From assembly GCF_021155775.2 (NCBI RefSeq), contig NC_060237.1:8581832-8645831 (forward strand): a DNA stretch of 64,000 bases, given 5' to 3'. The notes below the pieces were generated by a model that ran no database searches, was not told where the DNA came from, and saw only the letters and a list, made by a program, of their open reading frames with translations. Shown here in pieces: positions 47,400-60,376 of the stretch; the stretch's first letter is position 1, and the number at the start of each line of letters is the position of its first letter. Origin of the DNA: Neodiprion pinetum (Eukaryota; Arthropoda; Insecta; Hymenoptera; Diprionidae). Made by a program: the position numbers and the translations under genes.

Positions 47400-47779
47400 A
47401 ATAAATGAATCCCCGTTACGCGGATGCCTGTACTATTAATCCGTTGGCCTGTTCGGTCCATCGTCTTTAAACTGGTGTTAGATTACTGTTTAGAAGTTGA
47501 TAGTGGATAGATAATATATTTTTGTACATTCGCATAAATGGGACGCTTAAGTAATCATTGTAATTATAATATTAAATCGTATTAACGAGACGAAACGAAG
47601 GAAAAAGTAGGAGTAAAAGAAAAGGAGAAAAAGAGAGAAAAAAAAGGAAAAAAAAATTGAAAGTAAAGTTAAGGAATGGAAGGAAAGGAAGGAGGAATGA
47701 AAGCAAAACGAAAAACAAGACGTCCGCGATACAACTATTATTATCATTATACCTATTATAAATACACGTACAATTATAC

Positions 47780-47817
<38 letters not shown>

Positions 47818-47820
47818 ATG
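47780..47820. repeat. Compound TA/TG microsatellite
   Basis: About ten TA units are followed by about nine TG units. A second compound tract at 53681-53770 has TA, TG and AAT parts in succession. Confidence 0.9.
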
Positions 47821-48047
47821 TATGATATACGTCGTCGAGGACGCGACGCGCGGCGACTCTGGTAAATTTGAATAATTAAATACACTCTTCCCGGGCCCAA
47901 CTAATGTTACTTATTATGAAAATCGAATGATAGATTAATTTAACGGTCAATAAATCGGCTAATTATCACCCATGCCACTTTCTGACTACAACATTGCGTA
48001 TCGATAGTATGTATTGTACGACCATGTATGCGTCATACGTGTGTAGT

Positions 48048-48053
48048 AATAAA
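48048..48053 (+). terminator. Candidate distal poly(A) signal AATAAA
   Basis: AATAAA is followed within about 30 nt by a GT-containing stretch, as in a typical metazoan 3' end. It lies about 10 kb after the brat stop, near where + strand composition turns A-rich. This is weak evidence, since AATAAA is common in this AT-rich DNA; another overlapping pair is at 52101-52110. Confidence 0.2.
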
Positions 48054-50927
48054 ATATTGCATGCCTAGTAAACGTATGTGACATAATATACGATATACAG
48101 TATATCGCATTGCGTATATAATTATGTAGTGATGTACCTGTAGATTAGCGTAATGACAAAGTCAACCGCTGATTGTGAACTTGAGCTTGCTAATTTATTA
48201 TTCACGATGATTTTACTTCTAGCGTGTAATGATTTTCTGCTTTTAACGCGAGTGCGGATCTCGGCTTTACCTGTTGTATGAACAAGTTGAAAATCGGTGA
48301 AATCGTTAATATCTCTTTTAAAATTAAGATCGAAGATCGTTTAAAGATATCGTCAATATTGTCACACGCGGTGTAGCGTAATTACCTCGGTACGAAAGAT
48401 TGTCGGATTCGATAAAATCATGAGCGATGAACTGTCTCGTCGTTTACACAACCGCAACGATAAATAAATTTATAAACAAACGATTGTTGACCAAGAAAAT
48501 TGGCGTACCTGTAAGAATGACGTAGGTGGCCGCTGCGCTACTCATCGGAGTTAATTGAAACGTTCAAAGCTTGCAAATAGAGGTTGAGGATTTTATCCGG
48601 ACAAAGGAGACAACGAACAAGAATCCTCGTTCCTTTTCAAACCGTCCTCACGGAGAAAGCAAAGAGAAAAATAAGAAACGCAGGAAGTGAGAGAGAAAGA
48701 TATGAATGGAGGGAGAGAGGGAGAGAGGAAAATGATAGAATTTTCTTCCACCAAAGACACACACCTGAGCTTTTGCCATCTCACCCCGATGTGAAGTGAG
48801 CTGTAGTAAACAGGGTATTGTAGTGCATCGGCACCGGTTTACAATATTCGAAATTTGCACGTCGAGAAGCAATATCCTTGCGGTTCCTCAACCCAAACAA
48901 TTCCTCGCGTTCGATGTCAAGTTTTCGTTTTTCAAACCCCTCGATATTTCATCTCGGCTCGCTATCAATTTATGTATTTTTCACACAGAGGCTCGTGCAA
49001 CCTGCCGCAGGCTTTTAATATACTCGGATTGAGATGCGATCCTACGATTCCAGTCGCTCCGTCGAGTTCCAAATTATCGAGAAACGACACGCGGTGGCAG
49101 AAGTGAACTTTCTTCTTACGTCGGAAATACGTTCGCGCAATTTGCCAAAAAATTGTTACCTCGCCACGTTCGTATTTTCGACAACGAAAACAAGGATTTC
49201 AAACGTAAAAAAAATCGAAGCTGAAACGGATTGTTTTCCAATTCGATCAACCCGTTCGACGCTGCCGAATTACCCGTAATCAAAATTTTGAACAAAGCTG
49301 TTGGAAGTGATCCTTGACCTTTGTGTAGGTAAACGGTAAAATGCACAAAATTTGAAAAATGATCAATGAAGGAGGAGTAAATGAGATTTCACAGTGACAA
49401 AGGCACCATCGTACTTACCACCCTACGTATTAGGTACATAGTGTAACACGATTATTATATAACCTGTGTAGATAACTCAACTTTTGACATAATTGACCTA
49501 TTCTTGTAACGCCACATGTAGAATGTAGGTAGGATAGGTTGTAGGCATTAGGCGTTAGCTTAGAATTTAGTACCTATCGGGTCTTAGGATAAGGATAGAT
49601 TATGTATTACGGTATTATAGTCGCGTCGCTGATCTAAAACTAAATTTCTATATACTTGACTATAAATCCGGGCGCCCATGCATGCGTGATACGTTAATCC
49701 TTGCGTTGCTACAACGGTGTAAAACCCAGGGACAAGCCCTTGACGATCGGTTATCGATATTGCGCTGAAATGATTTGATGAAAACATCCCCCTTCGCCCG
49801 TTTCGCCACCCGATCCTCACCCCTTGAACCACCAAAGAATCGTGCGATACGACGGCTCGAGTAAACTGATTAAAAAGAAGAAAAAAAAAAAGAAAATACA
49901 CGACCAACCAAACAAAAAACACACACACACACACACAGACACAAATTGAATGCTTTAATTGCCGGTAAGACTGAAAAATCAAAGGTAAATGAAAATAATT
50001 CAAAACAAAATAAGAATGAGAAAGAGAAAAACTAAGCTTACGTTGTTGTACGATAAAATCTTATCGCGGTATTATAGATTTGAAGAAAGATAAAGAGAAA
50101 GGGAATGAAGAACATCGAGTTTTTGTAATATAAATCTTATCCTTTTCAACAGTCAAACAATCGTGGATACTATATTATTATTATTATTATACATGTGTAA
50201 TAAAACGGCCAATTTGTATTGCGTGGTCGAATGCATTGCATACGTAGTTGCGTCTGTAGACACACTGTGTGTGAAATCATGAATATTGTTGAGAAGAAAA
50301 AAAGAAAAAAAAACCCATTGAGATTAATGATACGAACAAAGGAGCAAACACAAAGAGACAAAGGCAAATGCTAGAATTAGTGGAAGATAGTGTGACGAAG
50401 AGGAAGAAAGAACAAGATAATATCTTGTAAAAATGAGACATTATGCGACATTGTTGTGTTTATCAACTATGTTGACAATGATAAAAATAAAAACAACAAT
50501 AATAATAATAATAATAATAATAACGTTGAGTATCACCACCACCATGACGATGAGTTGGTAAAAATTTGTTTCTTCGCGACAAATCGCGAGGAATATATCT
50601 TTCTTCTTTGCTAAAAATATCGTGTATATATAGAATTAAACATTATATGTACATGTATAATTTATACACGTTGTAAATATGATTGATTGCGAAATTGAGT
50701 CGCGGTTACGATGTGTTACGTATATGATAGGTATATATGTATAATAATCTTGAGGAGTTAGGGATGCATGTTAAGTATAAAGGAAAATGGAAAATCGGAA
50801 AAAAAAAAAATGAAATATACGATAAGGAGCAGAGAAAAAAAAAAATGAAAAGAAACAACAAAACCAACAACGGAAACAAACCGTACTTGATACGATATCG
50901 AATAATTGATTTATATGGTGGAGACGT

Positions 50928-51043
50928 ACAGTAATGTTCATTAATGAGTTCCCAGTGGCTCGATATTTTTTTGGAATCAAAACTGAAACGAGTTGAATAA
51001 ATAATAGTGAGCCACTGGGAACCCGTTAGTGAGTAATTACTGT
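50928..51043 (+). ncRNA. Long hairpin with 24-position stem
   Basis: The left arm 50938-50961 pairs with 51009-51032. The 16 bases next to the loop pair with one A/C mismatch (GAGTTCCCAGTGGCTC against GAGCCACTGGGAACCC). The pairing then extends outward with T-G wobbles. After a small asymmetric internal loop, a further 8 pairs follow (ACAGTAAT with ATTACTGT). The loop is 47 nt. The substitutions are mostly wobble-compatible on the + strand. It stands out as moderately GC-rich against AT-rich surroundings. It may be a microRNA precursor or a structured element in a very long brat 3' UTR. Confidence 0.35.
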
Positions 51044-51610
51044 GAATACGATAGAGTTTCGATTCGAGGATTAAGGAAATACCCAACAACTGCTTGCATT
51101 TACGTGTCAGTGGATTTAACGTAGACACGTTGCATTACATACGCGGATGGGAGAAACGATCATTACGTAAAGGAGAACGAAAATGGACGCGAGCGAGTAG
51201 GTTTAAGATAAATAAGAAAAAATAAAAATAAAAAAAGAAATAAAAAAATGAAAGAAAAACAAAAAACAAAAAAAAAAAAAAACGGGGTTTGAGTAAATAC
51301 CTCGAGTATCAGTAATCGTATCGTGAAGTAAACGTAAAATAACATTAATGTAAACTTATGGTCAAAGTTTCCAGTATTCCATGTCTGTATATTGTATTTA
51401 ATTATTGTGAACGTTTCAAGAGTAATACTTTTAACTTTTAATATTTAGTTAAGTATAATGCATTCAATTATACATATAATGTAATGTACCATACTGTAGG
51501 CGTCAAGGGTTTATTGAAAGTAAACGTATAAGTCGAGTGTTTTTTGTCGGCCATTTTGTCGAGCCACCCACCCGCCATCTTGTTATTACATTGTAAGCGT
51601 AACTACTTAA

Positions 51611-51611
<1 letters not shown>

Positions 51612-51659
<48 letters not shown>
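51612..51659. repeat. GATT tetranucleotide repeat
   Basis: Twelve perfect GATT units. The antisense frame reads as a repeating Ile-Asn-Gln-Ser peptide, a microsatellite artefact. Confidence 0.95.
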
Positions 51660-52740
51660 AAATGTCTAGTCATGGCCTCTTGAATCTTTGCTATTTCGTA
51701 TATATCACGTCTATAATATAAATGCATAGTTATACATATATAATATATATTTATAACGATATGATATAAACACGTAATAATGATAACAATATTGAATAAT
51801 AATAATAATAAATACCAATAATAATTGATAAAGCTAATGATGAAGATTATCGTAAAATAATTATTATACTCTGCATAATCTACTCATATCTATAAATTAT
51901 TATTATTATTATCACATATTAATGAGGATAATTAATATTTTAGGGGTTATTAAAAGTCGAAGTGGCTGGGAAACGAAAAAAAAGCGTTGTTTGACAAGTT
52001 TTACATATTTAGAAGTTGCGAGTTTATATAAGTCAGATCCCAATAATTATCCTTGTGAGGTCGGATTGTCATATATGTATTTTTTTAAATTTTGAAACTA
52101 AATAAATAAACCTGGGAACAGAAATATTTGTAGGTATATATTATATATTTACCATACGTGTATGTAATAACTATTATGACTATTGCCACTGTTTTACTGT
52201 AATAATAATAATAATAATATGAATAATAATATTAATATTAATAATCAATTAATTTATTAATAACAATAAAAATACTAATAACATGCTGATCTAAAAACTC
52301 AAACTGGAAAGGATAATACGATAAAGTATAAAGTAAGAAGCGAAACAAACAAAAAAAAAATGAATGCAAATCGATAGTAATTACATCAAAAAGTTGACCC
52401 CGAATATTTCAGGATAATTTGAAAAATTTTCAATCTAACATAATGCTTATTATATGAAACTTCGGCGCATTACAGTAGCGTCCATGATATGTAATTACAA
52501 TTTCAATATTAATTATTCGTACCTATGTACGAAAAACTCAATCAGTTTCAAATTGCATAAAAATGCAATAATTGAAACATTGAAATTGGAGGACAAGAAA
52601 GAAAAGAAAAAAAAATGGAAAACAACCTTGCCGCAAACGCGACAAATTACGCCGATCGCTATCGCACTAACAATAAAATATTCCACGATGTAGGCAACTC
52701 TGCATACGCAGGTGTAAAAAGTTGTGTGATGTGTAAATAT

Positions 52741-52792
52741 GACGGGGCTGTGAAACAGTCGGCGATTACGTTTCAATCTCACAGCCCCGGTC
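52741..52792 (+). other. GC-rich inverted repeat (GGGGCTGTGA/TCACAGCCCC)
   Basis: A perfect 10-bp stem (52744-52753 with 52779-52788) is extended by GAC/GTC past a one-base bulge, enclosing a 25-nt spacer. The flanks are very AT-rich. It is short for a microRNA precursor. A transcript structure, a protein-binding palindrome or a transposon end are alternatives. Confidence 0.3.
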
Positions 52793-53679
52793 TAATTATT
52801 TATATTGATGAAGCCGCAGTGAATGCGCGGAATTAATTAAACAACTCACGCGGCCGTGAAATAATATTTAAATCAAAAATTCATTTGAAAATTCAATCGA
52901 GTAGGTCACACGAGCAAAATTTCTTCCAACGCATACATAATGCAAGATCGAAAATATCACAGATTATACCGTCGGAGTTTTATCATACGAATGAAATCCA
53001 GGGGATAAGGAGAAAATGGAGAGATGTGAGAAAGTGAAAGAAAAAAAAAAAAACGAATTGTATGAACGAACGAGTTGCGAAAAGTATATAAGTATATTCA
53101 TGTCAATTAACCTAGGGAACATCAAAATAAAATTTAAAAAAAAAAAAAAAAAACCGTAACTTTGAAAACTGAAACATTTGTGAGAATATAAACGCGGGGT
53201 TCAAACGATCATTATATAGTTTACACTCGTGATTTATGTAATTCTAAGAGGAAAAGGAACAAGAAAATACGAAACTTGATAGGAGGAAGAAAACGGAAAG
53301 GCAGAAGAAGAAGAAAAAAAAAATCAGAAGGAACGACTAGAGCTAAGAGAAAGAGGGTGAAAAAGAAAATCCGAACGCAACGTGTAAAGAGAGGAAGAGA
53401 TAAAAAAAAAAAAAAAAACTACTTTTCATAGCCACATGCCAGTTTTCTACTTGTAGACTTTTACCTACCCACTTGAAGCTGAAACTAACATATAATAATA
53501 TTAACAAGAATAATGATAGTACATTAATCATTAATAATAACAATAATGATAATAATAACAATATCGGTGATTAGGTGAACTTGAGAACAATTACGACAAC
53601 ACCGTAGTTCTAGCTAGGTGTGTTTATTCCAATTATAATAATTAGTATCTCGGCGGGGCATGAATTTACCATCATACAC

Positions 53680-53680
<1 letters not shown>

Positions 53681-53724
<44 letters not shown>

Positions 53725-53732
53725 CGCGTGTG

Positions 53733-53770
<38 letters not shown>
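53681..53770. repeat. Compound TA/TG/AAT microsatellite
   Basis: TA repeats are followed by TG/CG dinucleotides and then about 12 AAT triplets over 90 bp. Confidence 0.9.
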
Positions 53771-54931
53771 TGTTAGTCGTTAGTGAACCGTATGGGTATA
53801 TGTTTATTATACATAACATACGATGTATCGTACGTACGTGAGAGCTATAATCTTATGCCTATTCCTACATCATACACAAAGAAAGTGACGAGCGCGTTAG
53901 AAATTGAAACGCGGATTTCGGTTATACGTTACATACTGTCCGCAGTAGGCTGTATCTTACCGTCGTTTTATTCCAGTTTTTATAATAACTGCGACGAAGC
54001 AAATAGGTGAAGATAGATCAAATGTTTTTTCAAACTTGGTATATACACGTAAGTACGTGAACTGAAAGCGAATTTCGACACGGAAAGGATTTTGAAATTG
54101 ACCACTGCGTGATAACGCGGCGTATAATAAACTGAGAATTGTATAATGGTGAAATACAGTGTAATGTAATTCATGTGTTTTGGCCTACGTATATATAGGT
54201 GTGTGTATATATATATATGTGTGTACATATATATATATATATATATATACACACGCACGCACATATATACGAATGCGACCAGCTCTTTATACTTACCTAT
54301 GATAAGGTTGAATCGCTTGCACATATTGTTAGAGAAGGACGAGACGATGGGAAAAGTTTTAGCTCGACAACACTGATTGAGATGAAGAAAGGGTTAAAAG
54401 AGAAAGGAGAATGAGAAGGAAAAGAAGAGGGAAGCGGGAGACGGAAAAATTAGGGCTGCGTATTAAGGACAATGGAAATATTTTAAATTTAAGAATAGAA
54501 TTGTTGATCGGTGAACAGGAAATTGCAATATAGTTTCTTGCGGCCATATTATACGATTTCAACATTAATCTGTATAATAATCAACTGATAATATTGCGAT
54601 AATATTAGTTATTGATATATATATATATACATAAATCTATATATATATATATATGAGATATGATATACTGTATGATAATAATAATAATAATTATTATTGA
54701 ATGTATTTGTCAAATGTTTGTATTTTTTAATTGACTGCATTTTGCTCATGTTAGATGATTGAATTGAATTGACGGTAATTCGTGTTGTTGAATTGAGTAT
54801 TGAAAAAGTAACGAGAAAAAAAAAAATGTAAAAAAAATAAAAAAAACGTACTATCAATTAATTACGTATTTGGAATTGTCGAGATTTCCTCTGCAATCGA
54901 TTATTAAACGTTCAATGATTCGTTTCGTTTG

Positions 54932-54934
<3 letters not shown>

Positions 54935-54975
<41 letters not shown>
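54935..54975. repeat. 41-base poly(A) run
   Basis: Forty-one consecutive A residues, the longest homopolymer in the window. It has no adjacent retroelement body or evident target-site duplication, so a processed insertion is not supported. Confidence 0.9.
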
Positions 54976-54978
<3 letters not shown>

Positions 54979-55990
54979 AAGGTACCTAAACGAAAAAGAA
55001 AAAAATAAGTGAAAAACCCAATATCTTGCCCAAAACGCCCAACCCTGTGTAATGTTATAGAACGAACTGTGATGTTTGAAATTACGTTTTCCCGAAATTG
55101 AGCAAAAAGAAAGAAGTAGAAAAAAAACGGATCGATGAAGATCATACGAGTTCAAAAATTTTTTCGAATACACATTTTCAAAACATATATTTTATTTGAC
55201 GAGAAAGATCTGATAAAAAATCTGTTCACTTATGTTCCTTCGAGAAGTAAAAAAAAAAAAACTAAGAGTCCCCGAAATCCACAAAAGAAAAGCTGATATT
55301 CCTGTAAGAAAATGTGGAAATTGAATAGTTCGTAAGACAAAAAGTTATAAATATGATACATGGTGGTAAAAAATAAAAAAAAAAAAAATACATGAAACAA
55401 AAAATGAAAATAGAGTGAAAACGTACCGATAAGTGAACGTTTCAGATTCATTCGATAAATTCAAGATACCGAAAGATGAAATACTTTTAATCCATGCACG
55501 CAAATGTTGAAGATAAATTTCAAAGTAAAAACAAAATACGCATTGAAGTTGAAATATAAATAAAAACCTGCAACCATAAAACACTTATTATTATACAGAA
55601 TTCACTTACTAATGTCAGAACCAAAGTTAGAAGAAAAAACGAGAAAAAAAAAAAACAAAAAAACAAAAAAAAAAACGAAAGAATCGCTAATAAAGTAAAT
55701 GAAAAATTAGATATATTCAAAGAGAACAAACAAATTATGAAATATTTGAGATGTTTATTGATGCAATGTTGTTAAGTCTAGTCTTCTGCGCAGACGTCGT
55801 ATTTAACCGTCTTAACTCATACATACATACGTACATATAATATTATAATAGAAGCTATGTTACCGCACGCACTAAAACTGTAATATTAAAATTCATATGC
55901 GAGATAAAAGATACCTACTGCATAACGATAAATATTATCATACTCAAATGAATGACTCAAAACTAATTAGCATTACGATAACGGTATACA

Positions 55991-56022
<32 letters not shown>

Positions 56023-58372
56023 TTAATTAATAATATTAATTACTAATCATTTAATATCGTAACATGTGAATGTGTTAGCTAGGTCTCCTTGAAATGAACT
56101 GTAACTGAACACCAAATGCTGTAACGTATTCCTTGTAACAATTTAACAATTTATATTAATTAAATTCCGTAATACTATATAAAGATATATATTATACCTA
56201 TCACTTGTAACGCGATTATAAATTGACCTTACTACACGCACATACCTGCATGAGTAAATACACATATTTGGGAAATCAGTGAAAAAAACAATTATTATAC
56301 ACATTCTTCGTTCATAGGTATTAATTACGATTCGAATAATCGATCACACTTGAAACAATTGCAGATATCAATTAAGATCCGTAGCTAATGTTACGCTCGT
56401 ATATAAAATAAATATCTGGAACACCGATTGATTACCTGACTTAGATCGGTCCTGAACAAAATTTGAATCAACCCACGAACCGTTCGAAACTTATTGATTA
56501 ATACAATATTATCGCAGAGTTTTTGGAAAATTTCGACAGTTTTTTAAAGTATTAATATCGTTAAAATATTTTTACAACAGTCCCTGGAAAGCTGATCGCA
56601 CGTCGATGATTTCTTTTTTCTTTTCATTCTAGCTCTTTCGCCGTCGTAAAATTTCAAGTCTCGTAGTACACACGAATGAATTTGACTTGTCGTATAAAAT
56701 TCCTGCCGAAAACATGACGACATTATTGCGTCGTTGTATGAACCGTAAAAAGATTTAATAATAATAATAATAATAATAATAATATGAAAATATATATTCG
56801 CATTTACTGTAATTATGTATATATATTACCTATACACGCATATGTTACGCATATAATATATTTGCCAATTTTTCTATTTAACCGCAAAAACACGATTTAT
56901 ATTAATTTATCGCAGTATTATTACATTATACCTAATCATTATGCATATAAATGCGCGTCCATAAAATGAATGAAATATAATTGCGGGTATGTACATTTAA
57001 TTTTATATGCATAACGATTGTCAAGGCGAAAGGATGAAACTTTTTATAGATAAGTTGTACACTTGAACCTATTAGATTCGTTGATAATTTTTACCCTAAA
57101 TTTAGTCCGACTCCGTCGATGTCTGTATACCACCCACCCTATTATCGAAATCAGTGTAACTTTTTAATGTTCATCGTGATACGAATTACGATGATTAACA
57201 TCGTATTTTTCAGCGCTTTTGCAATGTTCGTAAAGTTACGTATATGTACATAATATGTAGGTACATGGAATGGCCTGATAGTTTTTGAACGACTGAAATT
57301 TCGCTACTTGTTGCATTTGTATTTGTTTTTTAATTTATTTATTTATTTCTTTTTTCCCCACGTTTTTCACAAAGCAACAATTCATCGATACAACATCACT
57401 CTGCGTTGTGCTTTTTGATTTATCGTTCGTGTTACGGTTATCGAGTAATATTTTCACATTTCATAACGACGATGAACGTTTTTGCAACGCCGGAAGAAAT
57501 TCCAAACGAAAGCTGTATAATCACTGAAATATATACGGTTGAGGGATGGAAATAATCGCTATAAAAATTTTGCCGGGAATTTCCGGTTTTTATCTGACCC
57601 TCCTTGAAATATATAAACAAAGGATGAAAGTATTATTTCTGCGCAGAATTTTTAAAGAATCGTTCTACGGTCGGATACTTATTTCCGGTCAATGTATTTA
57701 CGCTCGGAAAATATTCCGGTTTCAATAACGAAAGAAACTAATGAAAATTACGTTTTTACGTAACGTAATGTCGAGGTGTTGAGAAAACTAACAACAAGGT
57801 TTAAAGAGGTAATAAATATTATTTCATTAGCTTTACATAAAAAAATTTCCTTGTTAATGTTTTTTTCCGGCCATTCATCGGAAATTTCAACTCGTTATCT
57901 GACGAATTATAAATCAATGCACAACGTGATGTGAAAATTATACAATCGTCGCGCGAGGTTTTACCATATGACAATGCAGTTACGTCGGTATAATTTGTTT
58001 GAAATTGAACTGAATTATTTGGCGATTGACAGGAAAACAGAAAAAAAACTACGATCGTGCACAAACTATCCACATATATGCTTGTAATTGTAATTGAAGA
58101 CACACGCATAATGTAAAATAATATACTCGTAACATGATTATTGATATAGGCGTAAAAATAATCGTATAATAGCATATTGAATAACATTACGGCATGACGA
58201 TAACACGATGATAGGTGATAAGCGAACGACGATGAGATAAGGTAATCCTATATTTATCATATAGGAATGTTTTTGTTAATTTGTTATCGAAAGAGCCCCC
58301 CCGAATCCTTGGGCTCTTGGTATGATAATTTTATTTTTTCTATAACGCATAATAATATTATTAATAATAGTA

Positions 58373-58373
<1 letters not shown>

Positions 58374-58411
<38 letters not shown>
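58374..58411. repeat. AAT trinucleotide repeat
   Basis: About 12 AAT units. Similar arrays are at 55991-56020, 56756-56784 and 60333-60376, and a mixed AAT/AAC/AAG array covers about 60660-60773. Confidence 0.9.
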
Positions 58412-60331
58412 TATGAAGTTATACATGCATACCTTATATTACCGTTTATAACCGGCCGAGGCGCGACCCTAAACGACGAGGTGCGAAATTAAAATACACG
58501 CGATGTATATTAGCGGTCTTGAAAGAAACGATTACGTCGAGTTTTAAATTATTTAACGTCGAGCGTGTTTCATGGGTATATAAAATTAATAGCATGTATA
58601 TAAGGCTATTTACTCGGTAGTGTTTCTATAAGTTAATCGTGAATCATCTCATCGTACGAAAATAAACCGGTGTGTATTGTTCGTTTAAATAATATGCGGA
58701 ATAGCGATAGATTTTAAGATATTCCGTGAACGGTATCTCTGAACTCATTGTTTTAACTGTTGACTCACCGTTTCACTTGAGTTTCGTGTATACGTTAAAA
58801 TTGAATTAGGTAATATCGTATTTTGTCTTCTCGGTAGATTAGGCGGCAGAATTATACAGTTATTGAAAAATAATTTTGCCGCAAGCAAGTGTGTAGCTTA
58901 GCAATAGTGAACGTAGCGCATAGTGAAAAATCCGGATAAATCCGGTTCGTGGATAAAGTGATGAATTTACGAAGCTTGGCTAGATTGATAGTGAAGTAAA
59001 AAAAAAAAGAAATAAAAAAAAAAAAAAATAATCTCCTCCGTAAAACTTTGTATCGATACTGTGTAACTCGCAGCTTCTCTCTATCTCGTGTAATCGTAAT
59101 TCGAAGCGATAAATTTATTTCCGCAAGCTTTCATGATCATATCGTTGTCGAGATGCTTGCAATTGTGTTTTATGCAAAAACAATTCGTCCGAGTTCGATG
59201 AATTGTTGGAAAACATTTCATTTTACATCGAAATTGCCAAACCGAATTTGGATATTTCAAATACTGGTTAAAAAAAAAAAAAAAAAGCTTTGCAGACTCG
59301 ACGGGGACCAGCTTTTAAATTATCCATATTATTGGGGTATAACGTTGATACTTATTATGCTATAATGTCGGAATGAAGAATTTTCATTGCGGTGAACGAA
59401 CCCTGATCGCTAAAAATCGCTTTCAAATATACGAAATACGAGATAGAAATTCCATTGCTTATAACTACGTTTAACATAATATATGATATATATATATAGA
59501 ATACGCATTATTCTATTATTACACGATGCGTTATGCATTACATATTCTTTTCAGCAGTGAAAGAGATAGACGGAAAAAAACAAAAAAAAAAAAAAAAAAA
59601 AAAAAAAAACCAAACGAAAAAACACTTTTTAAACGTCTCACCTTATGATAAATTATTCTACCGCCCCTCTAAGACTGAACTGTTTTTTCTTAAATTTAAT
59701 ATCGATACCTCGTGTATAATGAACAAACCGTGTATTATATTTAATCACTTTTTTGTACTCACTTTTCGATTCCACACGATTTACGAACGCGCCGCGTATC
59801 AGCGGTGAAAGGCTTGATGAATTATTTGAAAAACGCTCCGAAGAGCCTGAATGGGCCAATGGCCGTAATAACGATTCCACGCAAAATCGCGATTGTCGTT
59901 CACGTACGTGTTCGCAACTTATCGGCCGTCAGCCGAACTCCGATTTGTGCGAACGTGAACGGAAAACTTGAATTAAAGAAAAAACAAAAAAACTAAAAAC
60001 AATTTCTTGAATTCTGCTACATTGAACTCTTGAATTCAAATTTTACCCAGACTTTGGAAATCACACGCGATTAACCTTCAATTTGTATGTTAACTATGTA
60101 ATATTATACTGTAATATCCAGTGATGTGTATATTTAAAATGAACAAAAATAATAAAGTTGAAATTAATATGTAAGTATCGATTAATGTTCATAATACGTC
60201 TGAAACCGGCGTAAAGACCTCGGTTCAAAACAATCACATATATGTTGACGCACCAATTACATATTGACGAATGATCGAAAATGAATAAAAAATAGACGAA
60301 AAATCCAAAAAAAAAGATAAGTTATGACAAT

Positions 60332-60376
<45 letters not shown>

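Larger units (their letters stand above)
38092..47600 (+). other. Probable long brat 3' UTR and downstream region
   Basis: No convincing coding frame follows the brat stop. The stretch is AT-rich and full of poly(T), poly(A), TTA/CTA triplets, TC tracts and TA/TG dinucleotides. Possible poly(A) signals are ATTAAA at 38983 and AATAAA at 40073, 40242 and 40983, with many more after 43 kb. UGUANAUA (Pumilio-type) sites lie at 38522 and 42503. In Drosophila, brat is among the genes whose 3' UTR is extended in neurons through ELAV action at U-rich sites, so a multi-kilobase UTR is expected. The true 3' end cannot be chosen from sequence, and the end given here is only where composition changes. 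Confidence 0.5.

Noticed and set aside
54935..54975. Poly(A) run as the tail of a processed retrocopy
   Set aside because: There is no gene-like or retroelement sequence upstream, and no target-site duplication was seen.
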